Assembly: GCF_002873335.1 (NCBI RefSeq)
Contig: NZ_MCUW01000027.1
Coordinates: forward strand, 158,410-222,409
Length of the DNA: 64,000 nt
Direction: 5' to 3'
From: Vibrio sp. 10N.286.49.B1
GTDB lineage: Bacteria; Pseudomonadota; Gammaproteobacteria; Enterobacterales; Vibrionaceae
Positions within the stretch are counted from its first letter, which is position 1; each line of letters begins with the position of its first letter. Made by a program: the position numbers and the translations under genes. The notes below the pieces were generated by a model that worked only from the letters and a program-made list of their open reading frames with translations, made no database searches and was not told where the DNA came from. Below, in pieces: positions 1-8,955 of this stretch.

Positions 1-747
1 AAGCTTAGTGCCATACAAGGTTTCATCTTTGATTGCAGCAGAGAGTGCCCACCGTGAGGTGATGGTATTAATGATTGGAGTGAGATCGGGAAATGAAGCC
101 TGTGTGATGTTGAGCCAGATGAGAAGTCGTCCAATATCCAGCGCTGACCAGCCATTGCCGTTACTCTTAGTCGTGCTGTAACTGCCTGCCGGCAGCCCCG
201 TCTTAGTGTTGTATTCCCTATTAGGCAGTTTGTCATTATACAAAGGGAAATCAGCAAGCGTTGTTAAGGTGACAGTGAGCCTATCTCGTGTCACCTCGGT
301 GGTTTCAAATCCTAGGGCATGAAGGGCAAGCGTGGCGGCTAATCCACTTGCCACATCCCACATGGTGGCGTGATGGTAACCTTGAACTGAGTCCCACATT
401 CCCGTTTTATCATGATAATTTTTTTCAAAATAATAGTGTGCCTTGTGTGCGAGTAAGCGGTCGTTTCTTGTCAGGCGTTGAATATCTGGTGTAAAAACAG
501 ATAGCGATTCATCTGTGCGATGAGTGTCTTCATTCGGGAGTGACGTAGCGATAATGGGAGGAGAGATTGCACGCCTTTGAAAATCAATGTCCTGGTTCTT
601 GGATTGCGGTGTCCCGGAGGCCGTTTGCTCAGGCGCGATTGAGCGGCCGCCATAAAAGCTTGGCGATTTAGGTTCTTCAATATCGGCAACTGCGGGCACC
701 ATCGATACAATAATGATAGCGAGCCCCTGCAATAATCGTAATGACAA
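1..747 (-). CDS. DUF3131 domain protein, partial (C-terminus outside window)
   Basis: The minus strand is open for 249 codons and runs off the left edge. The product carries the landmarks of the three DUF3131 proteins at 22-26 kb: a YYFEKNYHDKTGMWDSV block (residues about 105-120), KLPNREYNTKTG, GWSALDIGRLL and an SRWALS segment near the cut. No good ATG exists; the in-frame TTG at 747 follows CAAGGT at a sensible distance. It gives a Sec signal peptide (SLRLLQGLAIIIVSMVPAVA) with likely cleavage after AVA, so I chose it. About 75 residues of low-complexity linker separate the signal from the domain. DUF3131 has no firm biochemical role known to me; it is related to glucoamylase-like (alpha/alpha)6 proteins. 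It diverges from the secretion genes to its right, and the locus probably continues to the left. Confidence 0.82.
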   Translation of the reverse strand, partial: MSLRLLQGLAIIIVSMVPAVADIEEPKSPSFYGGRSIAPEQTASGTPQSKNQDIDFQRRAISPPIIATSLPNEDTHRTDESLSVFTPDIQRLTRNDRLLAHKAHYYFEKNYHDKTGMWDSVQGYHHATMWDVASGLAATLALHALGFETTEVTRDRLTVTLTTLADFPLYNDKLPNREYNTKTGLPAGSYSTTKSNGNGWSALDIGRLLIWLNITQASFPDLTPIINTITSRWALSAAIKDETLYGTKL

Positions 748-978
748 TGAAATAACCTTGAAGTCGATTTGTAAGATAACTTAATGATAATACAAAAGTT
801 ATCAATTTCTAATTTGTTAGTTCTTCAATGTCTCAAAACTGAACACTCGCCATTCATATTAATTGGTTACTTTTTAAACATAGCTACTGTCTTTATTGAG
901 AGCGAATTGATATCATAACGTCGTCAACGGACTGTATTGAGTCAACGGATAGGCAGGGCTAAACCAACAGGTGCTGCT

Positions 979-1611
979 ATGCGAAATTTTATCGATACCT
1001 TAACTCATTCAGAGCTTTCACTCGTTCGCCACTCGGCGACGGTGCTCAAACAATGCCTTACTTCGACACGAGACTATCAACTCAATCAACAACAAAAAGA
1101 CAGGGTATTAACCTATCTGGGTGAAACTGAACTGTCTATGCAAGACTTTGGTAATCCATTAGATGCGCATGGTGTTATCGCTTTTTCCTTTGGGGATAGC
1201 TCAGAGGTTAATCAATGCCTCGCCAAGGAAGCCATGGCACTACTGAAAGAATACCCTTATCTAGATGCACATCTTCAACAAGAAATTGCAGAGCATGCGA
1301 TCGCTGCAATTAAACGTGCTCATGTCATTGGAAGCGAAAATTATCAAACGACTACCGATATTGCGACGCAAGCCCTCCACCGAGCGGTAGGGCGAAATGT
1401 GGTGGTTGTCGCTCAATCATGGCATGCCAAACGCTGTATTGAGACCTGCGAGGCTGTTGGGCTAAAGGTGGTCGCATTGAGAGCCGTTGACCGATTTCCA
1501 GAATATGATCCGCAGCCCTGGGTTCGAAATCCAATCAATTGGATCTTAAAAGAGAGCCATAGAGCGGTAGCAAATGGCGCTGAAATTAGTCAACAACTTA
1601 AGTTGGCATAG
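979..1611 (+). CDS. Uncharacterised cytoplasmic protein, faintly YdcF/DUF218-like
   Basis: A 210-residue protein from the ATG at 979, which has CAGG seven bases upstream; a TTG at 937 would add 14 residues but has no clear ribosome site. There is no signal peptide or membrane segment. The C-terminal half has a Rossmann-like strand followed by QSWHAKRCIETCEAVGLKV, which recalls the substrate-loop region of YdcF/SanA (DUF218) proteins, where a histidine follows a similar strand. The expected N-terminal glycine loop is not obvious, so the family call is weak. It lies 150 bases before the type I secretion genes on the same strand and may belong with them. Function unknown. Confidence 0.7.
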   Translation: MRNFIDTLTHSELSLVRHSATVLKQCLTSTRDYQLNQQQKDRVLTYLGETELSMQDFGNPLDAHGVIAFSFGDSSEVNQCLAKEAMALLKEYPYLDAHLQQEIAEHAIAAIKRAHVIGSENYQTTTDIATQALHRAVGRNVVVVAQSWHAKRCIETCEAVGLKVVALRAVDRFPEYDPQPWVRNPINWILKESHRAVANGAEISQQLKLA

Positions 1612-1760
1612 TCTCAAACAACGATCGTTAGAAAAGTCATACAAACTTAGCTAACAATTTGTTTGTTATGATTTTTCTTATTAGTTAAAAAAATACACAT
1701 TGCGAACACACTTACTATACTCCCTTCTAGGAAGGAACCTAATCAGGAGTAGAGTGTTTT

Positions 1761-3458
1761 ATGGATCGCATACAGTCCGCATTCAAACAAACAAGAAAAG
1801 AACTATGGGTCGTTTGTTACTTTAGTTTTGTCATTAACTTTCTTGTGTTGTCCCTACCTATTTATGGTCTTCAACTATTTGATCGTGTCCTTTCCAGTTC
1901 GAGTTTAGAGACGATGTTTGCATTAATGGGCATCGCGCTTTTTCTTGTGACGGCTCAGTTTCTAATGGAGTACATACGTACCGAGTTGTTACAGAAATCA
2001 GGGCTAAAATTAGACGCTTCTCTTAGTGGGATTTTACTCGCAAAGAGTATTTCACAATCGTCCGTGACAAATCGAATTGAAAAACAAGGGTTACAAGATC
2101 TATCTGAAATACGCAATTTCCTTGTTACGCCTTCTACTTCCGCGATTTTTGATCTGCCATGGGTTCCTATTTTCCTTATCATTTTATTTATGCTTCATCC
2201 TTATATTGGTGTGGTTGCGTTGATGGGGTGTGTGATTTTCATGCTGTTAGCAGTAGTGATGATGCTGCAAAGTCGTCAAGCGAATGAAGATTCAGGTAAG
2301 TATTCCAATCGAACCAACATGGAGTTAAACGATTATTTGCGTAATGCTCCGATGATAAAGGCGATGGGCATGTCCGAGAATATTGGAAGGGTATGGGAAA
2401 CGAAGAGTGAAAAATTACTGGGCTATCAGTGGGAAGTGAACTCCCGAATAGGCCGATTACTATCAGTGAGCCGCTACGTTCGAACGATTCTACAGATATC
2501 CGTATTATCACTTGGCGTCTATCTTGTCTTGACTCAACAGCTCGGGACTGGCGCTATCATTGCAAGTTCAATCATTATGGGACGGGTATTGTCACCCTTT
2601 GAACAAGCCGTCTCAGGTTGGAAGTCTTGGTACAGCGCGATGGGCGCATGGAAACGTCTTAATGCCTATGACGAAAGTAAAGAGGTAAAGAAAACGACGT
2701 TGCCTAAGCCCAAAGGCCACATCCAATTTAAGAACGTTGCTCTCAAACTTCCAACAATGAAAGAGCCCTTGCTGCAAAACATCAATTTCAAACTAGGTAA
2801 TGGTCAATCCCTGGCGATACTAGGCAATTCAGGATCAGGTAAGTCGACCCTAGCAAAGCTCATTATGGGGATATATCAACCAAGTGTTGGGATGATAGAG
2901 GTGGATGGTGCAGCCATAGAGCAGTGGTCTGAATCTCAGTTCGGACAACACATTGGTTACCTCCCTCAGCACGTTGGCTTATTGTCCGGCTCAGTTCGAG
3001 ACAATATTTGTCGTTTCAGTGAAGCGAAAGACGAGGATGTGGTAGCCGCGGCAAAGCTGGCATGTATTCATGAGTTGATCATATCGTTACCTGACGGTTA
3101 TCAAACGTATTGCGGAGAGGGCGGTTTGCAACTGTCGGGCGGGCAAATGCAAAGAATTGGTTTAGCCCGGGCTATTTTTTCCAATCCTAAGGTGTTGGTA
3201 CTAGATGAACCGAATTCAAACCTTGATCCAGAAGGGGAGGTCGCGTTAGCGATAGTACTTCAGCATTGTAAAGAGAATGAGATTACAACGGTTATGATTA
3301 GCCACCGGCCCGGTTTTTTGAGGCAAATGGATTGGGTCATTTTACTCAAGGATGGCAAGGTTGAAAAAGCGGGCAAAAGCGATCAATTCTTAGGGTTGCA
3401 CTCTGACGTTGACAACGTAACGAGCACTTCTAATCCTCAAACCCGTACAGCAAGCTAG
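1761..3458 (+). CDS. Type I secretion ABC transporter, fused permease-ATPase (PrtD/AprD-like)
   Basis: A 565-residue half-transporter with the layout of PrtD/AprD/RsaD exporters: about six membrane helices over residues 20-300, then an ATPase domain. Visible motifs are Walker A GNSGSGKST (about 355-363), the signature LSGGQMQR (about 457) and Walker B VLVLDEP (about 478). There is no N-terminal C39-like domain, as expected for the PrtD subfamily. AGGAG precedes the start. It would energise one-step export of a substrate from cytoplasm to exterior with the fusion protein encoded eight bases downstream and a TolC-type pore encoded elsewhere. The RTX protein at 8956-13395 is the obvious candidate substrate. 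The orphan-looking placement, cargo gene 5.5 kb away on the other strand, is typical of such loci. Confidence 0.93.
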   Translation: MDRIQSAFKQTRKELWVVCYFSFVINFLVLSLPIYGLQLFDRVLSSSSLETMFALMGIALFLVTAQFLMEYIRTELLQKSGLKLDASLSGILLAKSISQSSVTNRIEKQGLQDLSEIRNFLVTPSTSAIFDLPWVPIFLIILFMLHPYIGVVALMGCVIFMLLAVVMMLQSRQANEDSGKYSNRTNMELNDYLRNAPMIKAMGMSENIGRVWETKSEKLLGYQWEVNSRIGRLLSVSRYVRTILQISVLSLGVYLVLTQQLGTGAIIASSIIMGRVLSPFEQAVSGWKSWYSAMGAWKRLNAYDESKEVKKTTLPKPKGHIQFKNVALKLPTMKEPLLQNINFKLGNGQSLAILGNSGSGKSTLAKLIMGIYQPSVGMIEVDGAAIEQWSESQFGQHIGYLPQHVGLLSGSVRDNICRFSEAKDEDVVAAAKLACIHELIISLPDGYQTYCGEGGLQLSGGQMQRIGLARAIFSNPKVLVLDEPNSNLDPEGEVALAIVLQHCKENEITTVMISHRPGFLRQMDWVILLKDGKVEKAGKSDQFLGLHSDVDNVTSTSNPQTRTAS

Positions 3459-3466
3459 GAGTATTT

Positions 3467-4771
3467 ATGATTTTTGATACGTCAAAAGTAGTAAGAAAAG
3501 GCATTATTCTTAGCTTGATTACGACCGTTGGTTTTGTTTGGTGGGCAACGTCTGTTGATTTGAGTGCTGCCTCTATTGCTCGGGGAGTGCTGGTGGTCGA
3601 AAGTAAAAGAAAACAAGTCCAGCATTTAGAAGGGGGCTGGATAAAGCAAGTGTATGTTAAAGAAGGGCAACATATAAAAGCGGGCGATGTGCTGCTAGAG
3701 TTGTCCAACTCACGAGCAGAAGCGGATTTTCAACGATTAACCTTGAAGGCTATTTCTCTTGATTATCAAAAACGTCGGCTTGACGCTTTACTAGAAGGAA
3801 ATAATCAAGTTGATTGGACCTTCAAAGACTACAGCGTAGGCATAGACACTCTCGATAAAACACAAATCATTGCCAACGTCATCAGCAGCGAGCAGCTTCA
3901 GTTTCAGCAAGCTTTGTTAAAGTTGGAGCTGACGGAAGGGCAATACATACAGCGTAAAGCCTTACTCGATGAACAAATTCGTGGAGGTATGTTTCAGCAA
4001 AGAGCGATAGCAAGACAACGCGCGTTATTGAAAGAAGAAATCGATATGACGCAAGGGCTGGTAAAAAAGGGGTATGTGTCTAAAACACGCATGCTAGAAC
4101 TGAAAAGAGCGGCAGCAAGAGTCGATGCTGAGCTGGCTGAAATTGCTGCAGAGACCGAAGTGAATAATCGCCAACTTAAATCCCTTGAACAAACACACCA
4201 AGGCCAGCTTCTCGAGCTAAAACAAACCTATTCCTCTCAGCTTGCTCAGATACAAAAAGAGTCTCGTGATATTAGTGAGGCATTGAAAGCGGCAACGGAT
4301 GTTAAGTCTCGAGTGACGATCCGCAGTGAGCACAATGGTACTGTGGTTGGACTCAATGTCGCCAGCGTTGGTGGTATTGTTAACCCCGGTGATGTGCTGA
4401 TGGAGATTGTTCCTGATAGTGATGAATTGATTATCGAAGCGTTGATACCCCCACAAGATATTGACGTCGTTAGAGTTGGGCAACAAGCAAAAGTGAGATT
4501 AAGTGCTTACAACGTTAGAAAAACTCCGCCCGTCGATGGAGAGGTCACTTACATTGCTGCGGACAGATTAAGCACTGAAACCAATGAGCAACAAACGGGT
4601 TATATGGTTAAAGTAAAGCTTGCCAGTGATGCATTGACAGGGCTTGAAAATATCGAGCTTTATCCTGGAATGCAGACGGAAGTGTTTATTGTTCTAGAGA
4701 AACGAACCTTGTGGGATTATTTAACCGCGCCGTTAACCGTGAGCTATTATCGCGCGATGAGAGAGGTATAA
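3467..4771 (+). CDS. HlyD/AprE-family membrane fusion protein
   Basis: A 434-residue periplasmic adaptor. One membrane helix near residues 8-28 is followed by the first half of a lipoyl/barrel-sandwich motif (HLEGGWIKQVYVKEGQHIKAGD), a long alpha-hairpin of coiled coil (about 90-290), the second lipoyl half (VTIRSEHNGTVVGLNVASVGG) and a beta-barrel C-terminus. This is the PrtE/AprE pattern. The ribosome site TAGGAG overlaps the stop region of the ABC gene eight bases upstream, so the two are co-translated. It should bridge the inner-membrane ATPase and an outer-membrane TolC-like channel. No tolC homologue is present in the window. Confidence 0.93.
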   Translation: MIFDTSKVVRKGIILSLITTVGFVWWATSVDLSAASIARGVLVVESKRKQVQHLEGGWIKQVYVKEGQHIKAGDVLLELSNSRAEADFQRLTLKAISLDYQKRRLDALLEGNNQVDWTFKDYSVGIDTLDKTQIIANVISSEQLQFQQALLKLELTEGQYIQRKALLDEQIRGGMFQQRAIARQRALLKEEIDMTQGLVKKGYVSKTRMLELKRAAARVDAELAEIAAETEVNNRQLKSLEQTHQGQLLELKQTYSSQLAQIQKESRDISEALKAATDVKSRVTIRSEHNGTVVGLNVASVGGIVNPGDVLMEIVPDSDELIIEALIPPQDIDVVRVGQQAKVRLSAYNVRKTPPVDGEVTYIAADRLSTETNEQQTGYMVKVKLASDALTGLENIELYPGMQTEVFIVLEKRTLWDYLTAPLTVSYYRAMREV

Positions 4772-4773
4772 AA

Positions 4774-5034
4774 ATGGAACCTGAAATGGCATTTTGGCTT
4801 TCTTTCTATGCGGTGTTTTTTATATTGTCGGTCATTGTTGGTATAAAAAAAGGTCGAGTGGTAGCGGGGGTACTGCTTGGTTATGTATTGGGCCCCATAG
4901 GACTCATCATGATTTTATGCAGCTCTGACAAGCGTATGATTCCTTGTCCACACTGCGGAGAGAAAACCCATCGTCACTCCTATCAGTGCCAATGCTGTCA
5001 TGAAAAAGTGTACGGGTGTTTACATAGCGATTGA
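4774..5034 (+). CDS. Small membrane protein with C-terminal zinc ribbon
   Basis: An 86-residue protein starting two bases after the fusion-protein stop, so it sits in the same operon. A longer frame from 4711 would overlap that gene by 60 bases and is less likely. Two hydrophobic segments (about 5-23 and 30-48) are followed by a short cytoplasmic tail with CPHCGEK and a second cysteine set, QCQCC, a plausible one-zinc ribbon. Proteins with this plan occur widely as hypotheticals. Its link to type I secretion is positional only; assembly or regulation of the exporter is possible. Confidence 0.72.
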   Translation: MEPEMAFWLSFYAVFFILSVIVGIKKGRVVAGVLLGYVLGPIGLIMILCSSDKRMIPCPHCGEKTHRHSYQCQCCHEKVYGCLHSD

Positions 5035-5086
5035 TGGCTTTTCAAATGGCATTTTAGCGTTCTAAACAGGCATCAAAGTTTGTGGC

Positions 5087-5114
5087 AGGCACCGCCAAGA
5101 GTTCGGCGATGCCT
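5087..5114. terminator. Imperfect hairpin between convergent genes
   Basis: AGGCACCGCC (5087-5096) pairs with GGCGATGCCT (5105-5114) with one mismatch. It lies between the secretion operon and the convergent amidohydrolase gene. The T-tract is weak, so this is only a possible terminator. Confidence 0.4.
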
Positions 5115-5133
5115 ACTTTACACAATATTGGGT

Positions 5134-6534
5134 TTATTGAACCACTTCCCCTGACTCAATGACCGTTTTTCGGACGACTTGGCTGAAATCTAATGCTTCT
5201 TTACGAATCGCATCCTCATCAACGGTTAACATATTTCGGTCTTGCATAATGATTTTCCCATCCACGATGGTGTGCTTTACGTTGCCAGAATTTGCTGAGT
5301 AAACCAGTGCAGAGTATGGGTTATAAACCGGAACCATATTGGGTGCTTTGACATCAATAACGATCACATCAGCCAGTTTCCCGACCTCGAGTGAGCCGAT
5401 TTTATCTTCCATGTGTAATGCACGAGCCGCGCCCATTGTTGCCATATCAATGACCTTAATTGGCGGCATTGCGGCCCGGTCTTTATTAACAAGCTTATGA
5501 ACTTTGGCTACTTGGTTGAACTCATCAATCGTGCTTAACGTATTGCCTGACATTGGACCGTCAGTGCCTAGCCCGATACGTACGCCGTCGTCATACATCT
5601 TAAGAGCGGGTGACACCCCTTTCGCCGACTTGATATTAGCACTCATGTTGTGCGCGACGCCCATGCCAGATTGTTTCACCAGTTCAATATCTTCGTCATC
5701 AACCAAAATCATATGAGCGCCGACTAAGTTCTCGTTGAGCGCGCCAATGCTGTTCATATACTGGACCGGCGAAAGCCCTTCGGAGCGCTCGGCAGTTTTT
5801 TCTTCTTCGCGATGAGATTCCGCAAGATGGATCATGACAGGGACATCATGTTCTATCGATAGCTTAGCCACTTTTTGAAGGATCTCAGTGGTGTTCGTAT
5901 ATGGAGCATGTGGTGCAAATGCGGGGGTGATACGTGGGTGGTCTTTGTATTCTTCGATAAAGTTTAATGCGTATTTAATGCCTTCCTCTGCATTGGCTGC
6001 ATCGGCAACTGGGAATTTGATGACGGTCTCGCCAAGCACGGCCCGCATTCCTATTTTATCGACAGTTTTCGCGACTTCGTCTTCAAAGTAGTACATATCG
6101 GCGTACGTAGTGACGCCGCCTTTAACCATTTCTACGTTACCTAAATTGGCACCAATGCGCACCATATCACGTGATACCAATTTAGCTTCTAGAGGAAAGA
6201 TGTAACGGTGTAAGCGATCAGGGACGTCGTCTGCTAATGAACGGAATACCGTCATTGATACATGCGTATGGGTATTTATTAGACCGGGCATGACGATATC
6301 ACCATCGACATTGAGAGTGTGTTGAGCCTCGTAGTGTTCCGCTAATGATTGATCGCCGACGGCTAGAATCTTGTTATCCTTTATCGCGACGACTCCGTTC
6401 TCATAAATTGATTTGTCTTGGTCCATGGTTAACACCAGAGCATCAGTGATCATGAGGTCGACTTTCTCCGCTGCAAAAGATAGTGAGCTGACACTAGCGA
6501 TAGCAGCGGCAATCAGTGTTTTTTTGATATTCAT
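5134..6534 (-). CDS. Exported amidohydrolase, MTA/SAH deaminase-like
   Basis: A 466-residue metal-dependent hydrolase of the MtaD/AtzA/SsnA branch, which removes amino groups or chloride from purine- or triazine-like rings. The ATG at 6534 has AAGGG six bases upstream and opens a clear Sec signal peptide (MNIKKTLIAAAIASVSSLSFA), so the extra 11 codons upstream are not used. Metal and catalytic residues are recognisable: THTH (H89, H91), the HLAES block (H236, E239), VGAH (H274) and GLGTDG (D325). A periplasmic location is unusual, because 5'-methylthioadenosine and S-adenosylhomocysteine deaminases are normally cytoplasmic. The substrate cannot be read from the sequence. It is monocistronic and convergent with the type I secretion genes. 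Confidence 0.88.
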   Translation of the reverse strand: MNIKKTLIAAAIASVSSLSFAAEKVDLMITDALVLTMDQDKSIYENGVVAIKDNKILAVGDQSLAEHYEAQHTLNVDGDIVMPGLINTHTHVSMTVFRSLADDVPDRLHRYIFPLEAKLVSRDMVRIGANLGNVEMVKGGVTTYADMYYFEDEVAKTVDKIGMRAVLGETVIKFPVADAANAEEGIKYALNFIEEYKDHPRITPAFAPHAPYTNTTEILQKVAKLSIEHDVPVMIHLAESHREEEKTAERSEGLSPVQYMNSIGALNENLVGAHMILVDDEDIELVKQSGMGVAHNMSANIKSAKGVSPALKMYDDGVRIGLGTDGPMSGNTLSTIDEFNQVAKVHKLVNKDRAAMPPIKVIDMATMGAARALHMEDKIGSLEVGKLADVIVIDVKAPNMVPVYNPYSALVYSANSGNVKHTIVDGKIIMQDRNMLTVDEDAIRKEALDFSQVVRKTVIESGEVVQ

Positions 6535-7202
6535 AAGAGGCCCTTGGGGAGTGCGTCGGTTAGTCAATGGGGTAATCGTTTTCGCAATCCTATGAGGTAT
6601 TGAGCTAAATGCAATTGAATATGTCTGGGTTTGTCGAGGCGCTCAAATAATATAAATATGAGAGTAGAAGCATCTTGTAACGGTGAAGACGTTTACTCGA
6701 ATAAGGTAAAAAGCGTTTGAAACACAATAATGTATGCACTACAACGTATGCACTTCGGTTTATCATTGATTTAGATACTGCTGAAATAAACAAAAAATGC
6801 GTCTTTGTTGTAAATCCTCCGTCTTTATCGCTATGGATACGAGTCTGGCCGCCGTGTAATCAGTAAAATGGAAGGAAATGAACATAAAGCAAGCGTCATT
6901 AGATAGCGCCACAGTGACATCAAGGCTCCTTAATTATGCTGAGTTGGTGCGGTCGACAAACTCGCATTGTCGACTGAGCCTTCCTATGCCGCTCGATGTA
7001 AAAAGGACGGCTGAGAACGCCTGCAGACATGAGGTGGACTAACCATAGGAATGGGCGTGTTTGGTTATTCTTAGAGGCAGAACCACGGTCGATGCGGTAT
7101 TATTTCGCTCATATCTTCGGAAAGCGAATACCAGGATAGTACACTGAGCCTTGCGGCTATGAGCGCGACATAGGCGATAAAAATAGAAAGAGTCATTACA
7201 TT
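6535..7202. other. 668-base intergenic region with a perfect inverted repeat
   Basis: Divergent spacer between the amidohydrolase and the glutathione synthetase gene. Frames here are short and lack ribosome sites. The notable element is GTCGACAA (6952-6959) and its exact complement TTGTCGAC (6967-6974) around a seven-base spacer, about 230 bases before the synthetase start. It has no T-tract and looks more like an operator than a terminator. Confidence 0.55.
6952..6974. repeat. 8-bp inverted repeat, possible operator
   Basis: GTCGACAA and TTGTCGAC are perfectly complementary across seven bases. It lies in the divergent promoter region; the binding protein is unknown. Confidence 0.4.
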
Positions 7203-8684
7203 ATGAATATCGACAACCCCAAATTTGTGCCTCAGCAATTCATTGAAGATGTCTGTGAATGGGAAATTATGCACGGTGTCGCGTTTCGCCAAGCTGACAA
7301 TACGGCAAGGCACGTTCCGTTCAGCATTACCCCAATGACAATGGAGCGAACGGTATACAATCATTTACTTACCGTGACCCCTTTGATTGCAAAGTTGGTG
7401 AGCAATGTATCTGAAGACCATGATTTTTTACAATCATCGCTAAATGATATGGCAAAAGCAGACTCGTTTTTTGGCCGCTTGATGGATCTCCACCAACAAG
7501 CACATGGTAGCGTCTTACAGCGCCTACAACCTGCACGTCAGCCATTGCTTCTAATGCGTACCGATTTTATGGATGATCGCCAGCATGGCGCGAAGGTTAT
7601 TGAATTTAATGGCATCGCTGCTGGCATGGGACCGTTTGGTCAGCGCGCCACAGAGCTCCATCGTTTTGTTCAAAGCCAATGGAGTGACGTGTACGAACAC
7701 TGGGTAGAAGATAGAGCAGCGATGCCGGCGAACAATCAAGCGATGCACCAGCTTGCCCTTGGCATTGCGACGGCGACTAAGAAAGTGAAGGTGCACTTTA
7801 ACGAAATGGAATATGATGCAACCCCGACATTTTTAATGATCGTGCAGAAAAATGAAGACAATGTCTATGACCAGCATTTATTGGAAGTTGAGCTACAGAA
7901 ACTGGGAGTTCGCACGCTGAGGCGAACGTTCGAGCAATTAAGTACGCAGTTATCAACTGGTGGTATGTCGGACAGTAGCAATCCACGTCTTATTCTTGAT
8001 GGCGTTGGAGCGATTGATACCGTCTATCTGCGTGCTGGATACCAATATTCTGATTATTGGGCGCCAGAATTAAAAGAAGATATTTGTTGTCATGCGCTGA
8101 GCCAGACGAGGCTGTTCATTGAAAAACACTATGTTGCCATGAACGCGACGATTAGCCAGCAATTGGCGACGAGTAAAACGATGCAGATGTTGCTAACAAT
8201 GATACCTGCCGCAGACTACATACGTTGGGGACTTTCTCTCGAAGACGCTAAGCTTATAAAAAGCGTATTAGCGGACATGAAGCCTATCTCAGCTGAGACG
8301 ATTGAATGGTTTAATACCCGCGCCAATAAACAGCAATGGGTACTCAAAAACCAAGGTGAAGGTGGTGGACACTGTGTCTTCGGCGACAAAATTAGCGATA
8401 CTTTAATGGCACTGAAGCCAGAAGAGTATGATGCGTGGGCATTGATGCAACGTCTTTATCCACATGAGCGCGAGTCACCAACCATCGCCGTTCGAGAGGG
8501 TAAGCAAACGATAGTGTCAGATTTAGTGAGTGAGATTGGTTTGTTTACCGCGCACTATCAAGGCCATGCTGTTACCGAAAACAATGGCTATGCGGGGTAT
8601 TTAATTCGCAGTAAACCGGCTAGCGAAAATGAAGGAGGAATCCATAGCGGGCAGGGGATTCTGGATTCTCTGGTCCTCCTTTAA
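7203..8684 (+). CDS. Glutathione synthetase, eukaryotic type (GSH2/GSS family)
   Basis: A 493-residue ATP-grasp ligase that matches eukaryotic GSS, not bacterial GshB (about 315 residues). Motifs in GSS order: KVIEFNG (E134, N136), matching the ExN metal/substrate site of the human enzyme; VLKNQGEGGG (K382, E386), matching human VLKPQREGGG; SEIGLF, matching SELGIF; and a C-terminal LIRSK (R469) followed by GGIHSG, matching LLRTK and the glycine-rich GGVAAG lid. The family joins gamma-glutamylcysteine and glycine using ATP. No gamma-glutamylcysteine ligase is nearby and Vibrio normally carries gshA/gshB elsewhere, so it is extra or makes a related thiol or peptide. The neighbours are unrelated, which suggests transfer. 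Family assignment is strong; the acceptor amino acid is uncertain. Confidence 0.85.
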   Translation: MNIDNPKFVPQQFIEDVCEWEIMHGVAFRQADNTARHVPFSITPMTMERTVYNHLLTVTPLIAKLVSNVSEDHDFLQSSLNDMAKADSFFGRLMDLHQQAHGSVLQRLQPARQPLLLMRTDFMDDRQHGAKVIEFNGIAAGMGPFGQRATELHRFVQSQWSDVYEHWVEDRAAMPANNQAMHQLALGIATATKKVKVHFNEMEYDATPTFLMIVQKNEDNVYDQHLLEVELQKLGVRTLRRTFEQLSTQLSTGGMSDSSNPRLILDGVGAIDTVYLRAGYQYSDYWAPELKEDICCHALSQTRLFIEKHYVAMNATISQQLATSKTMQMLLTMIPAADYIRWGLSLEDAKLIKSVLADMKPISAETIEWFNTRANKQQWVLKNQGEGGGHCVFGDKISDTLMALKPEEYDAWALMQRLYPHERESPTIAVREGKQTIVSDLVSEIGLFTAHYQGHAVTENNGYAGYLIRSKPASENEGGIHSGQGILDSLVLL

Positions 8685-8874
8685 TGATTCGGCTACCCCT
8701 GACTTGTTTTAATTCACTCGCACAACAGAATAAGCTTCATCATTAACGAGGGGTTTTCTCTTATTGTATTGGCGGTAGGGGACAAAAGTTGCAATCAACC
8801 ATAAACAACTTACCGTCATAGAAAAGCGACAACGAAGTAGTAGTAAAGGATGGCTCGTGCAGTATAACGTCGCT

Positions 8875-8900
8875 AAAAAAGGCCCTCTTTTGAAGAGGGC
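8875..8900 (-). terminator. Rho-independent terminator of the RTX gene
   Basis: Read on the minus strand, GCCCTCTT-CAA-AAGAGGGC (8900-8882) is followed by C and six T residues (8880-8875). It lies 55 bases past the RTX stop codon. Confidence 0.85.
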
Positions 8901-8955
8901 ACACAGTCAAATGTTGCTAAGGAAATGTACAATATTAGTTGCTGGTGCTCATTGG

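Noticed and set aside
471..710. 79-codon minus-strand frame
   Set aside because: Overlaps the partial DUF3131 gene in another frame; the DUF3131 frame has clear family motifs.
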